Shown piece after piece: positions 37,028-49,271 of a DNA stretch of 64,000 nt; the stretch's first letter is position 1, and every line of letters starts with the position of its first letter. Below the pieces are notes generated by a model. It saw nothing but the letters and a program-made list of their open reading frames with translations. It had not been told where the DNA came from and did no database searches. The stretch covers positions 1,026,860-1,090,859 of the forward strand of contig FN649730.1 of NCBI GenBank assembly GCA_000310025.1, written 5' to 3'. The position numbers and the translations under genes were made by a program. The stretch comes from Ectocarpus siliculosus (Eukaryota > Sar > Phaeophyceae > Ectocarpales > Ectocarpaceae).

Positions 37028-40000
37028 TCAAGCAACTTGGACAACGCCTGCTGCCACGAGCTTGTCGATCTTCGCCCGCATGTCGGCGTTTCCGAGAGCC
37101 TTAGGGTGCATTGGCAATGGTGGGGGCGACACAAAGAGGCGTGGACGTGAGAATGAGGGAGGCTTCGTAACAAATTGAACCACAAGGGTGTGCAGAGTCC
37201 CCGATTATATAACTTCGAGAGTGAGGCAAGCGTGACATCCGAAGTGCAACATCCGAGTTAGCCTCCGTTCCATCTCACAGAGGACGACGTGTTGCAGCAA
37301 CAGGTTCAAAATTTTCATGTGCCTGAGGTATGCCTTTTCGTACGAAAAACGACGGAAATGCTCAATGCTTTCATGGGTTAAAAACAAAACTAAAAGCGCG
37401 AGGAGTTTGGGTCACTAGAAGCCAATGCAATTTTGACGACCCCATCTCGCAGCAAAGGAGTATCGTAGTCCAATACCTTTCGCGCCTCCTTCGGATTGTC
37501 CTTGAAGTCGTTGAGGACTTGCCGAACCACCGGATCCGTGAGAATCATCTGGATCTCCGGGTCAGCCATGGCGTGCGCTGCTCTCTCGGAATCCGCTTTT
37601 CCTGAGCCCTGCAGGGCGCAATAAACAAATTAACGATGTAAAAAAGATGTCAACAAGATTGACACACAACATAGGATACAGAGAAAGGTTCAAGGCCCGG
37701 CCGCCAACAGCTCCCGAAAATACCGCCCATGACCTGCGCATGCATTCACAGCGCACTTCAAAATAAGAGGATGCCACGAAGCACACATCCGTGCTCGATG
37801 CACACCTCATTGATTTTGACGGTCGTCTTCCGTACTCCATCCACGCACAGTGAGTTGTTTGGCTCCACCGTCAAGCCCTGTAGCCACGAAAACAGAGAAT
37901 GGGTCTAGCATGAAATTGAATGTTCTTTCGCTCCAAAGTTGGTGACGGGCGCAACGCAAGAAGAGAAAGCGATGGATTGGTTTCTTGCAACAATTTCCGA
38001 ATCGATTTCGGACGGGGTCCATGACGATGGAACGCAACGACTACACCCACCATCTTGTAGCTGTCCAATGCCTTGTGGTACTCTTTCATGAAGAACTCGA
38101 TGTCCCCCTTCTTAGCCCATGCCTTCACGTACTTCGAGTCAAGCTCCAAGGCCTGTGACACACCGGTGCGTGGGCGGGCTTAAGACAACAAGCAAAACAA
38201 AACAGATAGATGCAAATATGGAGTAGGACATGTTGAAGGCGCTGGTTCTTGCTACGTCGAACCCCAAGCGCACCTTTTCGCATGCAGCCTTCGCCGCGTT
38301 GAAATCGCCAATCTTGGTCAGCGCAGCCGCCAGGTTGTTGCGGTAGGCTGCGTTGGTGGGGTCACGCTTGACCGCCTGGAGTGCGCGGTGAGGGTATGGA
38401 GGAGTAGTGTTAAAAATTGCGCGACACGTTCGCCTCTCGGGACCAACCAGACAATGAGGCTTTTGAGAAATTCTCGTTGTTCGAAAAACGCTCACAAAGA
38501 TGTGCCCTGCACAAAACTCTTAGCCGGGCCCACTGAAAACGTTCAAATTCCGTGTCAGGATTGCCCTCGGGATTGTCAACGCCACTGAAATACACTTCGT
38601 GTATACTTCCAAGTATATATCAACCCGTCACATGCTCTCCAACTCCAATGCGTCCTTTGAACCTAAATTTTGTTCTGTTCAAGCTGCTCAAATGCACAGC
38701 AGCCACTCACCTCCTCGTACTCGCTGATGGCTAGAGCCCATTGGCCCGCCCGGAACTGCTCGTTGCCCCGCTCCTTTGCCTCCAACGCTTTCTCAGGATC
38801 AACGTATTTGGCCTTACGACCGAGGGAAGATGCAGGCCTTCAACGGTTAGAAAAACACTTCCATCACCCATGCAACTACCTTGGAGCGCTAGCTATATCA
38901 GAACTCACAGGGTATGCACAGGCTCAGATTAGACGTGTTTGAAGGTGGCAATTCGTTCCTTAATACAATTGGCTTCCAAAATTTTGCGAGTCATCGAAAA
39001 CATCGTTCCAACAACTTGAAAGCGATTGCGTGCCCAACGACGTTCGCTTCCAAAGTTGTTGGAATTCTCCAAGTTGTTTGCCTTCGAACTCGCTTCGCCA
39101 ACTGCCCTAATTAGGAAGTTCCAAATTTTGGGCACCGTTTAAAACGCCCTTTATGAGCACTGCGTGAATGCGCGCAAAAAAAAAATTATGTATTTCCCAT
39201 CTGCCGATTTCCAACTCATGTACCCATCTCATAATAAGCATACCGAAAAGCCGATCGAGCGAGTGTATCAAGGATAAGACTATACATGCAACTCACCGCC
39301 GCCTCTTTGCGAGCCTCAAGCTGGAGAGTCTTGATGAGACGTTCGTTCTCCTTGGTGTACATTTCCATCTGTCACACACAGAAGAGGCGAGAAGAAGGCA
39401 AATCAGCACCAGCAAATCCACCAGCCGAAAGGAGGTTTTCCTCATCCCCACCAATCGTTTAAAACCTCTGGTGCAGCGACGTTGAGTGGGATAACATTGC
39501 GCATATAGTAACTTGTTCCAAATTCATCACACCAACACCAAACCCACAAAACGAAATAGGGGGCAGGTGTCAAGAGTACACTTCAAGAATCCTCTGTCAC
39601 CTGAGCGTCCTCGAGATAAGCTATGGCCTGGCTTTTGTCTCCCATCCTCGAAGATGCCTTCGCCATACGTGCGTACGCTTTGCCAATGTCGGCGAACCCC
39701 GCACGGTTCACCCTTCCAACACCCACTGCCTTCTTGCACTGTAACAAGAGCGTACGAACACAATGGAGAGACAGAGGTCGATCATGGGTGCATAACTCCA
39801 CCGAAGCACCTCAAGTCCTGGTGGGAGTGGAACCTGCAACTAAAACACGGCTGCACAGTATATTTCGCAACCATACAAGTCAGACCGTTGTCAGGCGAAG
39901 ATGGTGTCGACACTGACCTCGGCGATGCACGCCTCGTACTCCTTCTGTTCGAAGAACACAGCAGCTCTGTTCGATAGGAAGGACATGTTGGTGTTGTCCA

Positions 40001-43000
40001 GCTCGATGGCCTGCCCATACGCTTCGAGAGCCTCTGGAAAGTTCTGTTCAACGAGGGGAACCGATGCAACACCGAGGAGGCAACCGCCGGCATGAACGGA
40101 ACACAGGCCCGATTGTCGTCAACAACACGTTCTGTTTTAACATGACATACGTAACCCACAGGCCGTTGTGAGAACCATACAACACAAGGCGCGACAAGCG
40201 CGACACATGTTGCCGCATAAAGCCGTTTGAGCTGAACAGGTCAAATGTATTGGTCTGATATGTCCGATGTACACCACCGGCTGGGACAGGTCAATCACCT
40301 TCGCTGAGTACAGCTCGTTTCCCTTTTTCTTGGCGACGAGGGCTGCAGCTTGATCAGCCTTCCTTTTTTTCCTAGCCGCTGCCTCCTCCTCGCTCTCGTC
40401 TGGGTCGGCCTTCTCCTGAACATGCATGAAAATCCCGACATCAGTACGACGAAATTGAGTGCACCTTGGAGAGTAGGAGCAACGCTGGCACAAATGCTTG
40501 CGGCACGCATTCAGCATACAACAAACCATGAGTGACTGAAAAGTCGAATGACGAAACGAGGGAAGTTCACCTCATTCTCCTCCTCTTGCTCTTTTTCTGC
40601 TGGCTTTGCTTCGGCCTGCGCTTGGGGTGTGGCTTGCGGAGGGGTTGGGATATCCCTCATCTGGTCTTGGCCGTCCTTCTCGTCGCCGCCGGCCCCAGCA
40701 CTCATTCCCTTAAGGTCGATGCCCAAAAGGAAACCGAACACCTGCATGGCAAACGTCGACGTTGTTACATGTTAAGTCACAACAAGTCAGAAACCAACCT
40801 CTGCGAAAACAACAAGGATTCCGCCCAGGTCCTTGGCAAGCTCGACCAGATTCCAACAAAAACTTCCCGAAAAACAGTCGCTCATCGTCGGCCAAGTAGG
40901 CACAAGGCGCATACCTCCATGATTCGCGGGTCTGACAGATGCATCTGCATGTTGTTGGGGTCCTGCTGCAGCATCTTGAGCTTGGCAACGAACGACGGGT
41001 CCGCCAAGTACGGTACGAACTTTGGTTCAGCGGCCAGCCTCGCCATCATGTCTGAACCGAACGCGTTCGCAATTGGGTTGTTCCCGCCCATACCGCCCAT
41101 GCCGCCCATTCCACCTGCTGCTGGGAAAACAAAACCAGTACAAAAATGCGAGCCCGTGAAGCTTCGCCGCCGTGGTGGACTACATCTACAGAGATAGGTG
41201 GTAATGATGTCCAATCAGGAGAGTCACAAGCTGGCTCAGTGCCCAACAGGAATACAAATAAGACAACTGCGAAATGTACCACATGCACTTAGACGCGGGC
41301 TTCCCACCAGCAGGGGCCTTGCTCGCTGCTGATTTTGCTTTCAGGACGTCCTGGAGTCCGCGTCCCAACGCCGCATCTCCTGGTGAGGTCTCCAAGCCTT
41401 CCTCGTAGGCTTCCGCCGCCTCTTCGTACCTGCGTTGTGAGCAAACACGTTAATGTTGATTGTCGCTGTACCACGGGAAGTTGGCCTCAGACCATACCAT
41501 CCGAAGTGCCGCGTGGGAAAATATCCTTTTCTTTTCTCAAAGTTTAATTCGTGGGACACAGCCTTCGCTTGTGAAGGTATGCCACCAAAGTTGCAAATAA
41601 ACCCGGCTATCGTGGCGATCCAACATAAGCGTCTGGTAAAAAAACTCGCAGACAGTGTGCAACTGCTGTACCGTACATCGGCAAATCTATCGGTGCCATC
41701 CTTCCGGACGCAGTAATACGCTCGACTCTTGAAAGCGTGTTTGCTTTCGACGAAATGATTCTGCACCGTTTACTTCTTGCTGTTAAGCGCTGACGTCGAC
41801 TGTGATCCTCATGATCGCGATCCAACCCATGCATCTAGCCTGCCGCCAATTGCCAAGGGGCCACAATCTTCCTCCTACCGCGGTATATGTACATGTCAAG
41901 TTCGTCTCATGATATGTACATATCGCTGAGCAGAACATGCTTTGCGGCTGCTTGCCACGGTCCTTCGAACTATCGTCACGCAGTATTTCTCGAAACGGAA
42001 GGACGTGATAGGCAAAGGAACTGCTGTTCCTGACTGAAGGATGGGATCATATCTAAAAGTGTGCAGTCTCTGTGAGGCGCGCCGCGATGGCGAAAGTGAC
42101 GGTTCCACCGGAGCAGCTGTATGAAAACTTCAAAGGCGTGGACAAAACACAAGTCGGAGAAAAAAAGTCTAGGGCTTCGATGGTAAGGAAAACGGGTGTT
42201 CATCCATCCACATGCTGCAGCACGGGTGGCACATGTGCCAATGCTAGTATATAGTGGTCGTTTGTGCCACCACCATAATCGATGGGGTGGGTCAATCAAT
42301 CAACACAAGAGGTCCGGCCCCAAAAATCGTGGCATCTGCGAAATAGGCCATTTGTAGCGAAAAGCGTTTCTCATTTGAATTCGAGGGTGTGTTTAAATGC
42401 ACTCTTGACCCTTCTCTCGCTTGGGAAAATACATCCGCACTCTGAACATGGCGGGCGGGCGTACCCCCTCGAGATCATCGATTTTAAGGTAAGTCTCAGA
42501 CAAACGCAGCTTACCGCTTGAGTTTGTGCAAAGCAGCCCCCTTTCGCGTGAAACCCTTCGCCCAGGAGCCGTTGACCTTGATGCACGACTCGGCGTCTGC
42601 GAGCGCTTGCTCAGCGTTGTCGTTTGAAAGATGAGCAGCACTGCAGTACCAGACACAGCAGTTATCCGTCGTCATTCGGGGTTGCATACACTGTACGAAC
42701 GCCAAACAGGCGGTGAACAGATTTGGCTACAATCATTTTCAAGACCTTGCACACTCATGGCTGGTTCCGAAAACCTGAATAATTTGTCCTTGGCCAACGC
42801 TCCCTGCAAGCTTTTGTGACTCGATTTTCCTCACCTGCGGTTGGAGAAGAACACGTGGTTGCTAGGATCCAGATCGATGGCCCTGCGCCGCACAAACACC
42901 AAAGAAGGATCCAGTGCAACAAAGTGAGTCAAATGCGAACGGGTATATTTTTGAGAAAACAGACCAGAATTCCCGCACAACCCAGAAACTATGATGATAG

Positions 43001-43479
43001 CATGAAATGGACACGTAAGATTTCCGTCGAGTCTTGCTCTTTCTATCGGTATGCGACAGGTGAGGCTTCGTCCCCATCTTGTGGTTGGTGAACAGCTTCG
43101 TTCATTTCGATGGAGAGAGCGCCAAGAAGACGTTTGATTAGTAAGTACTACTTCGGAGTACAACACAACAGCAGTCCCGTAGACTCTTTTTCTAACACCT
43201 TTTTGGATCCAAATCTTTTGTACGACAGGGATGTGGGATGAAACCTGGGTGCTGGAAAGATGACGAATACACAACTACGGGCGTAGCGTGAACTATACAC
43301 CAACACGACATCTTGTTTGCAAGTTCCCCCGAGGATGGCGGAGAAAGGTGCCCAGCTCGACAATCTGAGCAGGGAGTGCCAATACAAGCATCCGCAGTTT
43401 GTGTCTCTCACTTGGTGTACGATGAAATGGCTTCTTCGAAATCACCGGCTTTGAGGGCAGCGTTGCCCTTGTCTTTCCA
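37028..43479 (-). CDS. STI1: STI1/HOP, Hsp70-Hsp90 organising co-chaperone (5' end missing)
   Basis: Bridges Hsp70 and Hsp90 in the cytosol and passes clients between them. Sixteen exons join in frame: 43479-43412, 42882-42835, 42640-42515, 41429-41308, 41120-40915, 40741-40571, 40415-40299, 40043-39918, 39738-39601, 39368-39297, 38812-38711, 38375-38274, 38152-38051, 37877-37806, 37608-37477 and 37099-37028, giving 591 residues, near full length. Domains in order: TPR1 (WKDKGNAALKAGDFEEAI ... DPSNHVFFSNRSAA), a Gly-Met-rich linker (GGMGGMGGMGG), DP1 (DPSFVAKLKMLQQDPNNMQM), an acidic Pro/Gln-rich linker, TPR2A (KKKGNELYSAK ... FLSNRAAVFFEQKEYEACI), TPR2B (DPEKALEAKERGNEQFRAGQ) and DP2 (MADPEIQMILTDPVVRQVL), ending KLVAAGVVQVA. 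The initiating exon is unresolved: an ATG at 43640 (MDAIAE) runs into a stop with no donor, so the real first exon is probably short and lies further upstream. Confidence 0.94.
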
Positions 43480-45349
43480 CTGTTTGACCAAGAAACAGGG
43501 AGAAGGCACACAAGGTAGAACACGGCGCTCGTTTGTGTCAAAGTGCGAAGGGTCCTTGCCGACAAAAGGTAACAACGAACGAGAGCTCAACAATGGGCCG
43601 TAGCTATATCGCGCTAGGCCAGCTCGGCAATGGCGTCCATACTACTGCTGCCGCGTATAGGTCGCAGCATTGATGAGTACAATAGGCGTAACCGCGGCCA
43701 AGGTTCACGGTAAGATGAGAGCATTCGAGTCCAGAATAGGCCCGCAACGAAGAAGTATTCCGTTCACAAAAGACGCCCAAACTTTCACTTTCACGAAAAA
43801 CAAAGGTAAACAATTTAAGATTACAACGCACAGCTGGGTCCTGCACTCAAGTCCATACTAGTCATTCCTCTACGGATGGTGGCGACGGATAACAAATTGA
43901 GCCTCGACCCGAAAATTTTTCGTGTCTTGCACAAAATATTCGCGGGGGACTTCATTACAGTGGGGCATCACAACAGCGACAGGTCCTCGAAACGTGCCGC
44001 GGCGTACCACATAAAATGGCACTTCTATGTACGTAAAGGTAGACAAATAATGAGTGGTTGCCTCAGGTCATCATCGCTGAAAAAGCTGCACGTGCAGCTA
44101 AATAGTATTAGCATTCCGAATAATCTCAGCATCAAGTGAACAAAATAATTCCAGTTTGTTGCAGTAGGTGACACAAGATATCACACCATCTTTGCGATTT
44201 ATTTACCAGCGACGGCGCCGAAAACGGCGTTGGAACCGCTTGTCGAGAGCTTTCCGAAAACGTATAATTTCATTTAACGCCACGCTCTTTGTCGTCGACT
44301 ACAACAATAATCGAGCTTTGAAAATCGGCCCGGTGGGTGATACCTTATGTCGCCTTCGGTAAAGAGGTAAAGACCTGGCTCATTTTCTTGAAGATCCGAC
44401 GCAGGACTATGTAGTCTCTGTACAGCAGTCTTTACTGCTCTCACAATTGCCTTCGGTCGGCAGATGTTCCAAGACTTCGTTTGCGCCATACAGCTTACAA
44501 GCGAATTCGCCCTAACTCCAATTCCCACGGCACCAGTATCTGTCAAACTATGCATACTAGTTTTATTTGTCTCCCAGTACCATGCTGTATAGCAGACACA
44601 CAACTACGATCAGAGCGAGTGGACAACAACCATGTACACCAGCTGACGACCTGCTTGCTGTACTGGGCAGCTCTCCCGGTCTCAAGCATGGGACACGTCG
44701 AGAACGCGCGAGGAAATGCTGGGGGTTGCTGCGGTACGTGCAGTATAAACACGCATTTTCGGTTCCGCTAACAGCTGGCGCAATAACATGGTGATAAGGC
44801 CAGCCTGCTGCTGACAAGGCGATGGTCCTGGTTTGGTGTTGCTGCTGTGGTTATATCTCGAACGGTGTACGGCTTTCTGCGAGTTTATGTATGCTCCGTT
44901 TTCTAGAAAAGGGCGTCGCCTACAGCCATGGATACAATGGCATCATATATCCTTGTGAAGCTTGCTGCTGAAACGAATGGAAAGAAGTATTCCACAGGGA
45001 GCGGCGTTCTTGATGAACTCTCACCTCCTGGGCTGACATGATGCTTGGGGTCGCTCGGGAATAAGGGTGTAAAAGTGTGGACTCAGGACCAGGAGAGGAC
45101 AGCAACAGCACTGTCTCCGGAGGTGTGAAGTGAGAAGTGTAGATCTGCGCAAAATTCATGGGTACGTGGTACGTGCAGTTCGCGGCTGTGTGCCCCCCTT
45201 GATAAGCCCCGCTGCCCAACCTTGTTGCTGCTCCGCGCCGTTGACTTGTTGCCGTACCTATACCGTATGTACAACTGAAGTGTCTTGCTCTCGTCGTGTC
45301 TGGTTTACTCAGGTACCGAGAGGCCGCCATCAGGTCAGAAAGTCTAAGT
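43480..45349. other. Spacer between divergent STI1 and Z-ISO genes
   Basis: It should hold the missing first STI1 exon, both promoters and 5' UTRs, but none can be pinned down. A MITE-like copy occupies 44164-44361, and an ACAGCAGT octamer sits at 44422. Remaining short frames look random. Confidence 0.45.
44164..44361. mobile_element. MITE-like element, family copy 2
   Basis: The left end is GTAGGTGACACAAGATATCA; the right end reversed is TTACCGAAGGCGACATAAGG followed by TATCACCC. The centre holds a near-palindrome: GTCGTCGACTACAAC followed by AATAATCGAGCTTTGAAAAT. The ends and the GCCGAAAACGG/GTCGAGAGCTTTCC block match copy 1 (23203-23425); the CAAAGCTCGATTA word matches copy 3. Non-coding, ~198 bp. 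Confidence 0.65.
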
Positions 45350-48300
45350 ATGTTGTACAGAGCTCAGCTTGCACCCGTTCTGCTACTGCTCATCACCCCA
45401 TGTGCGAGCTTCTTAGGCGTTGGGCCTAACAGGATCGGCTTGTGCTCGGTGGGATACTCAAGGGGTGGCTCGCGAGTTGGTACATCACGCGTATTGCCGT
45501 GTGAATTGGCTAGAGCAGGGAAAGCACGGAACGGTTTTACGATGAGCACCAGGGAGAGGTGAGAAGTATTACCTAAGCGGCATCAGTATGCGACACGGCA
45601 CACGGCGCATGTATCATGATGATTCAGCGCTTGTAGGAACATCAGTACGTACACATCTACTGCTGTATCTATGTGTTCTCGGGCTACAGCCGTATCTGTC
45701 ATCTGTCGCTGGCGTCTCACATTGCACGTGCGCATGCCTCCCTCCATTTCCCGTCAACTTACATCACAACGTCCTCTTACTGTTTTTAACTCGTGACAAA
45801 CTCTCTCAGTCTGCAAGTAAGACATCTTGCAGCTCTCTAGTCTAATACCTGTAGCTCCTCATTACGAATCCGTATACTGGTCCCGCAACGGTTACCGGTG
45901 CCAGTAGGTACTGATGACAGCTCCAGGTTCCGCTTGGTTACCGCCACAGCTCCCAGCAGGCGGCTAGCGGTAGGTCTTTGCCACTGGTGATCGTTTGTGG
46001 GCAGAGGCAGAGAATGGTATACGCCGTGCTTCGTATCTCGTTTACATAGTGTCTTCATGCAGTGGCCCGAGAATTTGCCCGTACAACGCATGACAAACAC
46101 TCCGCGTAGGGATGGATGCCACAACAGCAGTTACATGAACCGTAGCATATCGCCTCGCATGCCTACTTTGGATACATCGAACCAACAGTCACCCTCTAGG
46201 CTATGTGAACCCCTGATGCACAGTTCCTGGTTTGCTTTGCCGGACTTACTTTGGTTCGCAACCAGCAGACACAGAGGATCCTCGGTGAATCCACTTGCAA
46301 TGTCAGCATCGGAGCTCGAGGACTTGCAGCGTCAATCCGGGCTTGTCGGAGAAGACGCTGCCGTGTTTTCTTTCGAAGAACAGAGCCTGAAGAGCTGGGG
46401 TGCATTTCTGGCTGTGCTTGGTACAGTGCTGACTGCCCTGTACTATTTGTGGCTCAAGCCCGAGACTGGATATGGTGAGTTGCAGGCCTTTCCAGGCATT
46501 GCACAAGGCAGCGAACGATCGCTGCAGGTAGCTCCTACCGGTTTTGGCTAATCCATGCGTTTCCTCTGGTTTCGTGGTTGAAAGCTTTACTGGCAAGGTA
46601 TATCCAGATTTCCAGTGGCGCCGGTGGGAAACGGTCTCTAAGATCCACAACGTAGTTGGCGCCATCCATTTGTGTTGCTAAAATTGATTGTACGTTTCGC
46701 AGAGTGGTGCGCTTCATGTCAGTGTCCACCTGCCGTACCCACCCTGCATATTTGAGAGAAGTCATGCAGCGCTATGCTTAGCTGCGGTGTTGATACTGTG
46801 AGAACCAACCGAACGAGGTGTAAACAAGGGCATGATAGATCATCGACAGCACAGGTGCATGTTCCCGAGTACACGCCCTGCCGTCAAGGCGGTGTTCCTT
46901 CTCACGTTTTCGCTGCGCACGTTGCCGCTGACCAGGGGACGATTTCGTTCGATTTCTGGAGGGATTGTCTGGAGGAGACTCAACAATCACAGTAACTCTC
47001 ATACTCGGTGTTTTCGCCGTCGCTCACAGTGGCTTGGCGAGCCTCCGGCCTAAGGTACGCTGATTCATAATATTTTGCGTGTGGTGTGACTAAATAGACG
47101 CTCTGCCGCGTTCTGGTCCCCCCCTTCGATGTTTGCCATCGGGGTTGGGTTTTCGTCGCGTGGCAACAACGTTGTAAAACAAGCCCCCCCCCCCGGTGTT
47201 TGTAGAGGATGTATGGAAGGGGTTAGGCATCGACGAAAATGAAACGCTGGAAACGGAGGGTCTACAGGGGTTCAAGGAGAAGATATCTGTTGCTTGTGCC
47301 GAGAGAGAAAAACAGAATCGAAGGAAAGAAACCAAGGATAAGGAGGGTCTAGAAGTGTACGGAATGTTGAAAGAAGGAATAGGGTTCAAGGATTACCTAC
47401 ATGGACCAATGGATGCAGGGACAAAGCTTAGGTTAAATTCAGGACCGGGGACATAGGCCTTCGAGAACGTCGACGAAGACATAGGACGGTAGACGACGAA
47501 GACGACAAGTTCAAATGTGATTGCGGCTTCGAATGCGAAGACCGTGTTCATGTAGTCGCGGAATGTCCGTGGTACGAAGAGGAGAGGGAAGTGTACATGA
47601 CTGAGCTGGGGAAAATACAGGGGACGTACAGGGAGATGTTTGAGGCATGGAATAGAGAGGAGAGGACGGTAGCTGTACTGGGGAGTAGGAAGTGGTTTGA
47701 AAAGGCGGGAAGGGATATCGTTAGGATAAACAGACTAGGGAAGACATTTTTGAGCCACGTTTGGCAAAGTAGGAAGGAACGATTGGCCATCGGTGATCGG
47801 TCCTGTGGGAACAATGCTCCATCCTCTCGAGGACGCGTGGTCAATGGTCTAACCGCTAAGGCATGCAAAACGTAAGAGTACGCCCCCCCCCCCCCCCGGT
47901 GTTTGCCATCGGGGGTGGGTTTTCGTCGCTTGGCTACGATGTTGTAAAACAAGCCGATCACTTCGTGAGCTCGGCGACCAGGTTACCGTTTTTTGTTTTT
48001 TCGCCTTTGTTTTTTTTGTTGCGGTAACCATGAATGGTGGTCGAGTAGATTATGTTGTGCGGGGTCGAGAACCGTTTTTTGTTTTTTCGCCTTTGTTTTT
48101 TTTGTTGCGGTAACCATGAATGGTGGTCGAGTAGATCATGTTGTGCGGGGTCGAGAACCCTCACTCCTCGCAAAGGGGATAATCGCACCACGTTGTGTTA
48201 AAATGGTCGAGCATCCTCGAGGCAGTTACACAGTGCGTATAACTGTCTCTGGAAGTGAAAGCACCAGAACATAAATTAAGTCATACGCAGCTGTCATCCG

Positions 48301-49239
48301 TACGCAAGGAAGTAAGCACAAGATGCCGAACACCCTTAGCAGGATGCAGCGCACCCTTCATGCGACTCGCCGAATACCTCACGGCGCTTCGCGCTTGGTG
48401 ATGTGAGAGCCTGGTCTGGTGAGAACCCGGCGTGCTTCGTCCCGGCTTTGTAGGGATGCGAGGTCAATGGTCTAACGACTACGGCATGCACGACTATGAT
48501 TACCCCCCCCCCCCTCCCCGTCGCGCCCCCCGGTGTTTGCCATCGGGGTTTGGGTTTTCGTCGCTTGGCAACGACGTTGTAAAACAAGCCCCCCACTCGG
48601 TGTTTGCCATCGGGATTGGGTTTTCGTCGCTCGGCAACGACGTTGTAAAACAAGCCAATTCACTTCGTGAACTCGGCAACCAGGTTACCGTTTTTTTTTT
48701 TACCTCGGTTTTTTTTTTTGGCGGTAACCATAATGGTGGTCGAGTAGATCATGTTGTGCGGGGTGGAGAAACCTCACTCCGCGCAACGGGGGATGATCGC
48801 ACCACGTTGTGTTAAAATGGTCAAGCTTCCTCGAGGCAGTTACACAGTGCTTACAACTGTCTCTGGAAGTGAAAGCACCAGAAAATAAATTAAGTCATAC
48901 GCAGCTGTCATCCGTACGCAAGGAAGTAAGCACAAGATGCCGAACACCCTTAGCAGGATGGCAGCTCACCCTTCATGCGACTCGCCAAATACCTCACGGC
49001 GCTTCGCGCTTGGTGATGTGAGAGCCTGGTCCGGTGAGAACCCGGCGTGCTCCGTCCCGGCTTTGTAGGGATGCGAGGTCAATGGTCAAACGACTACGGC
49101 ATGCACGACTATGAGTACACCCCCCCCCCCCCCCCCCCCNNNNNNNNNNNNNNNNNNNNNNNNNNNNNNNNNNNNNNNNNNNNNNNNNNNNNNNNNNNNN
49201 NNNNNNNNNNNNNNNNNNNNNNNNNNNNNNNNNNNNNNN

Positions 49240-49271
<32 letters not shown>

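Noticed and set aside
43616-43640. ATG reading MDAIAE as the STI1 start
   Set aside because: It reaches TAG after eight codons with no GT or plausible GC donor before it.
47118-49137. CRISPR array or satellite with spacers
   Set aside because: Repeat units are long, unequal and nested with C runs; there are no short unique spacers, and the host is eukaryotic.
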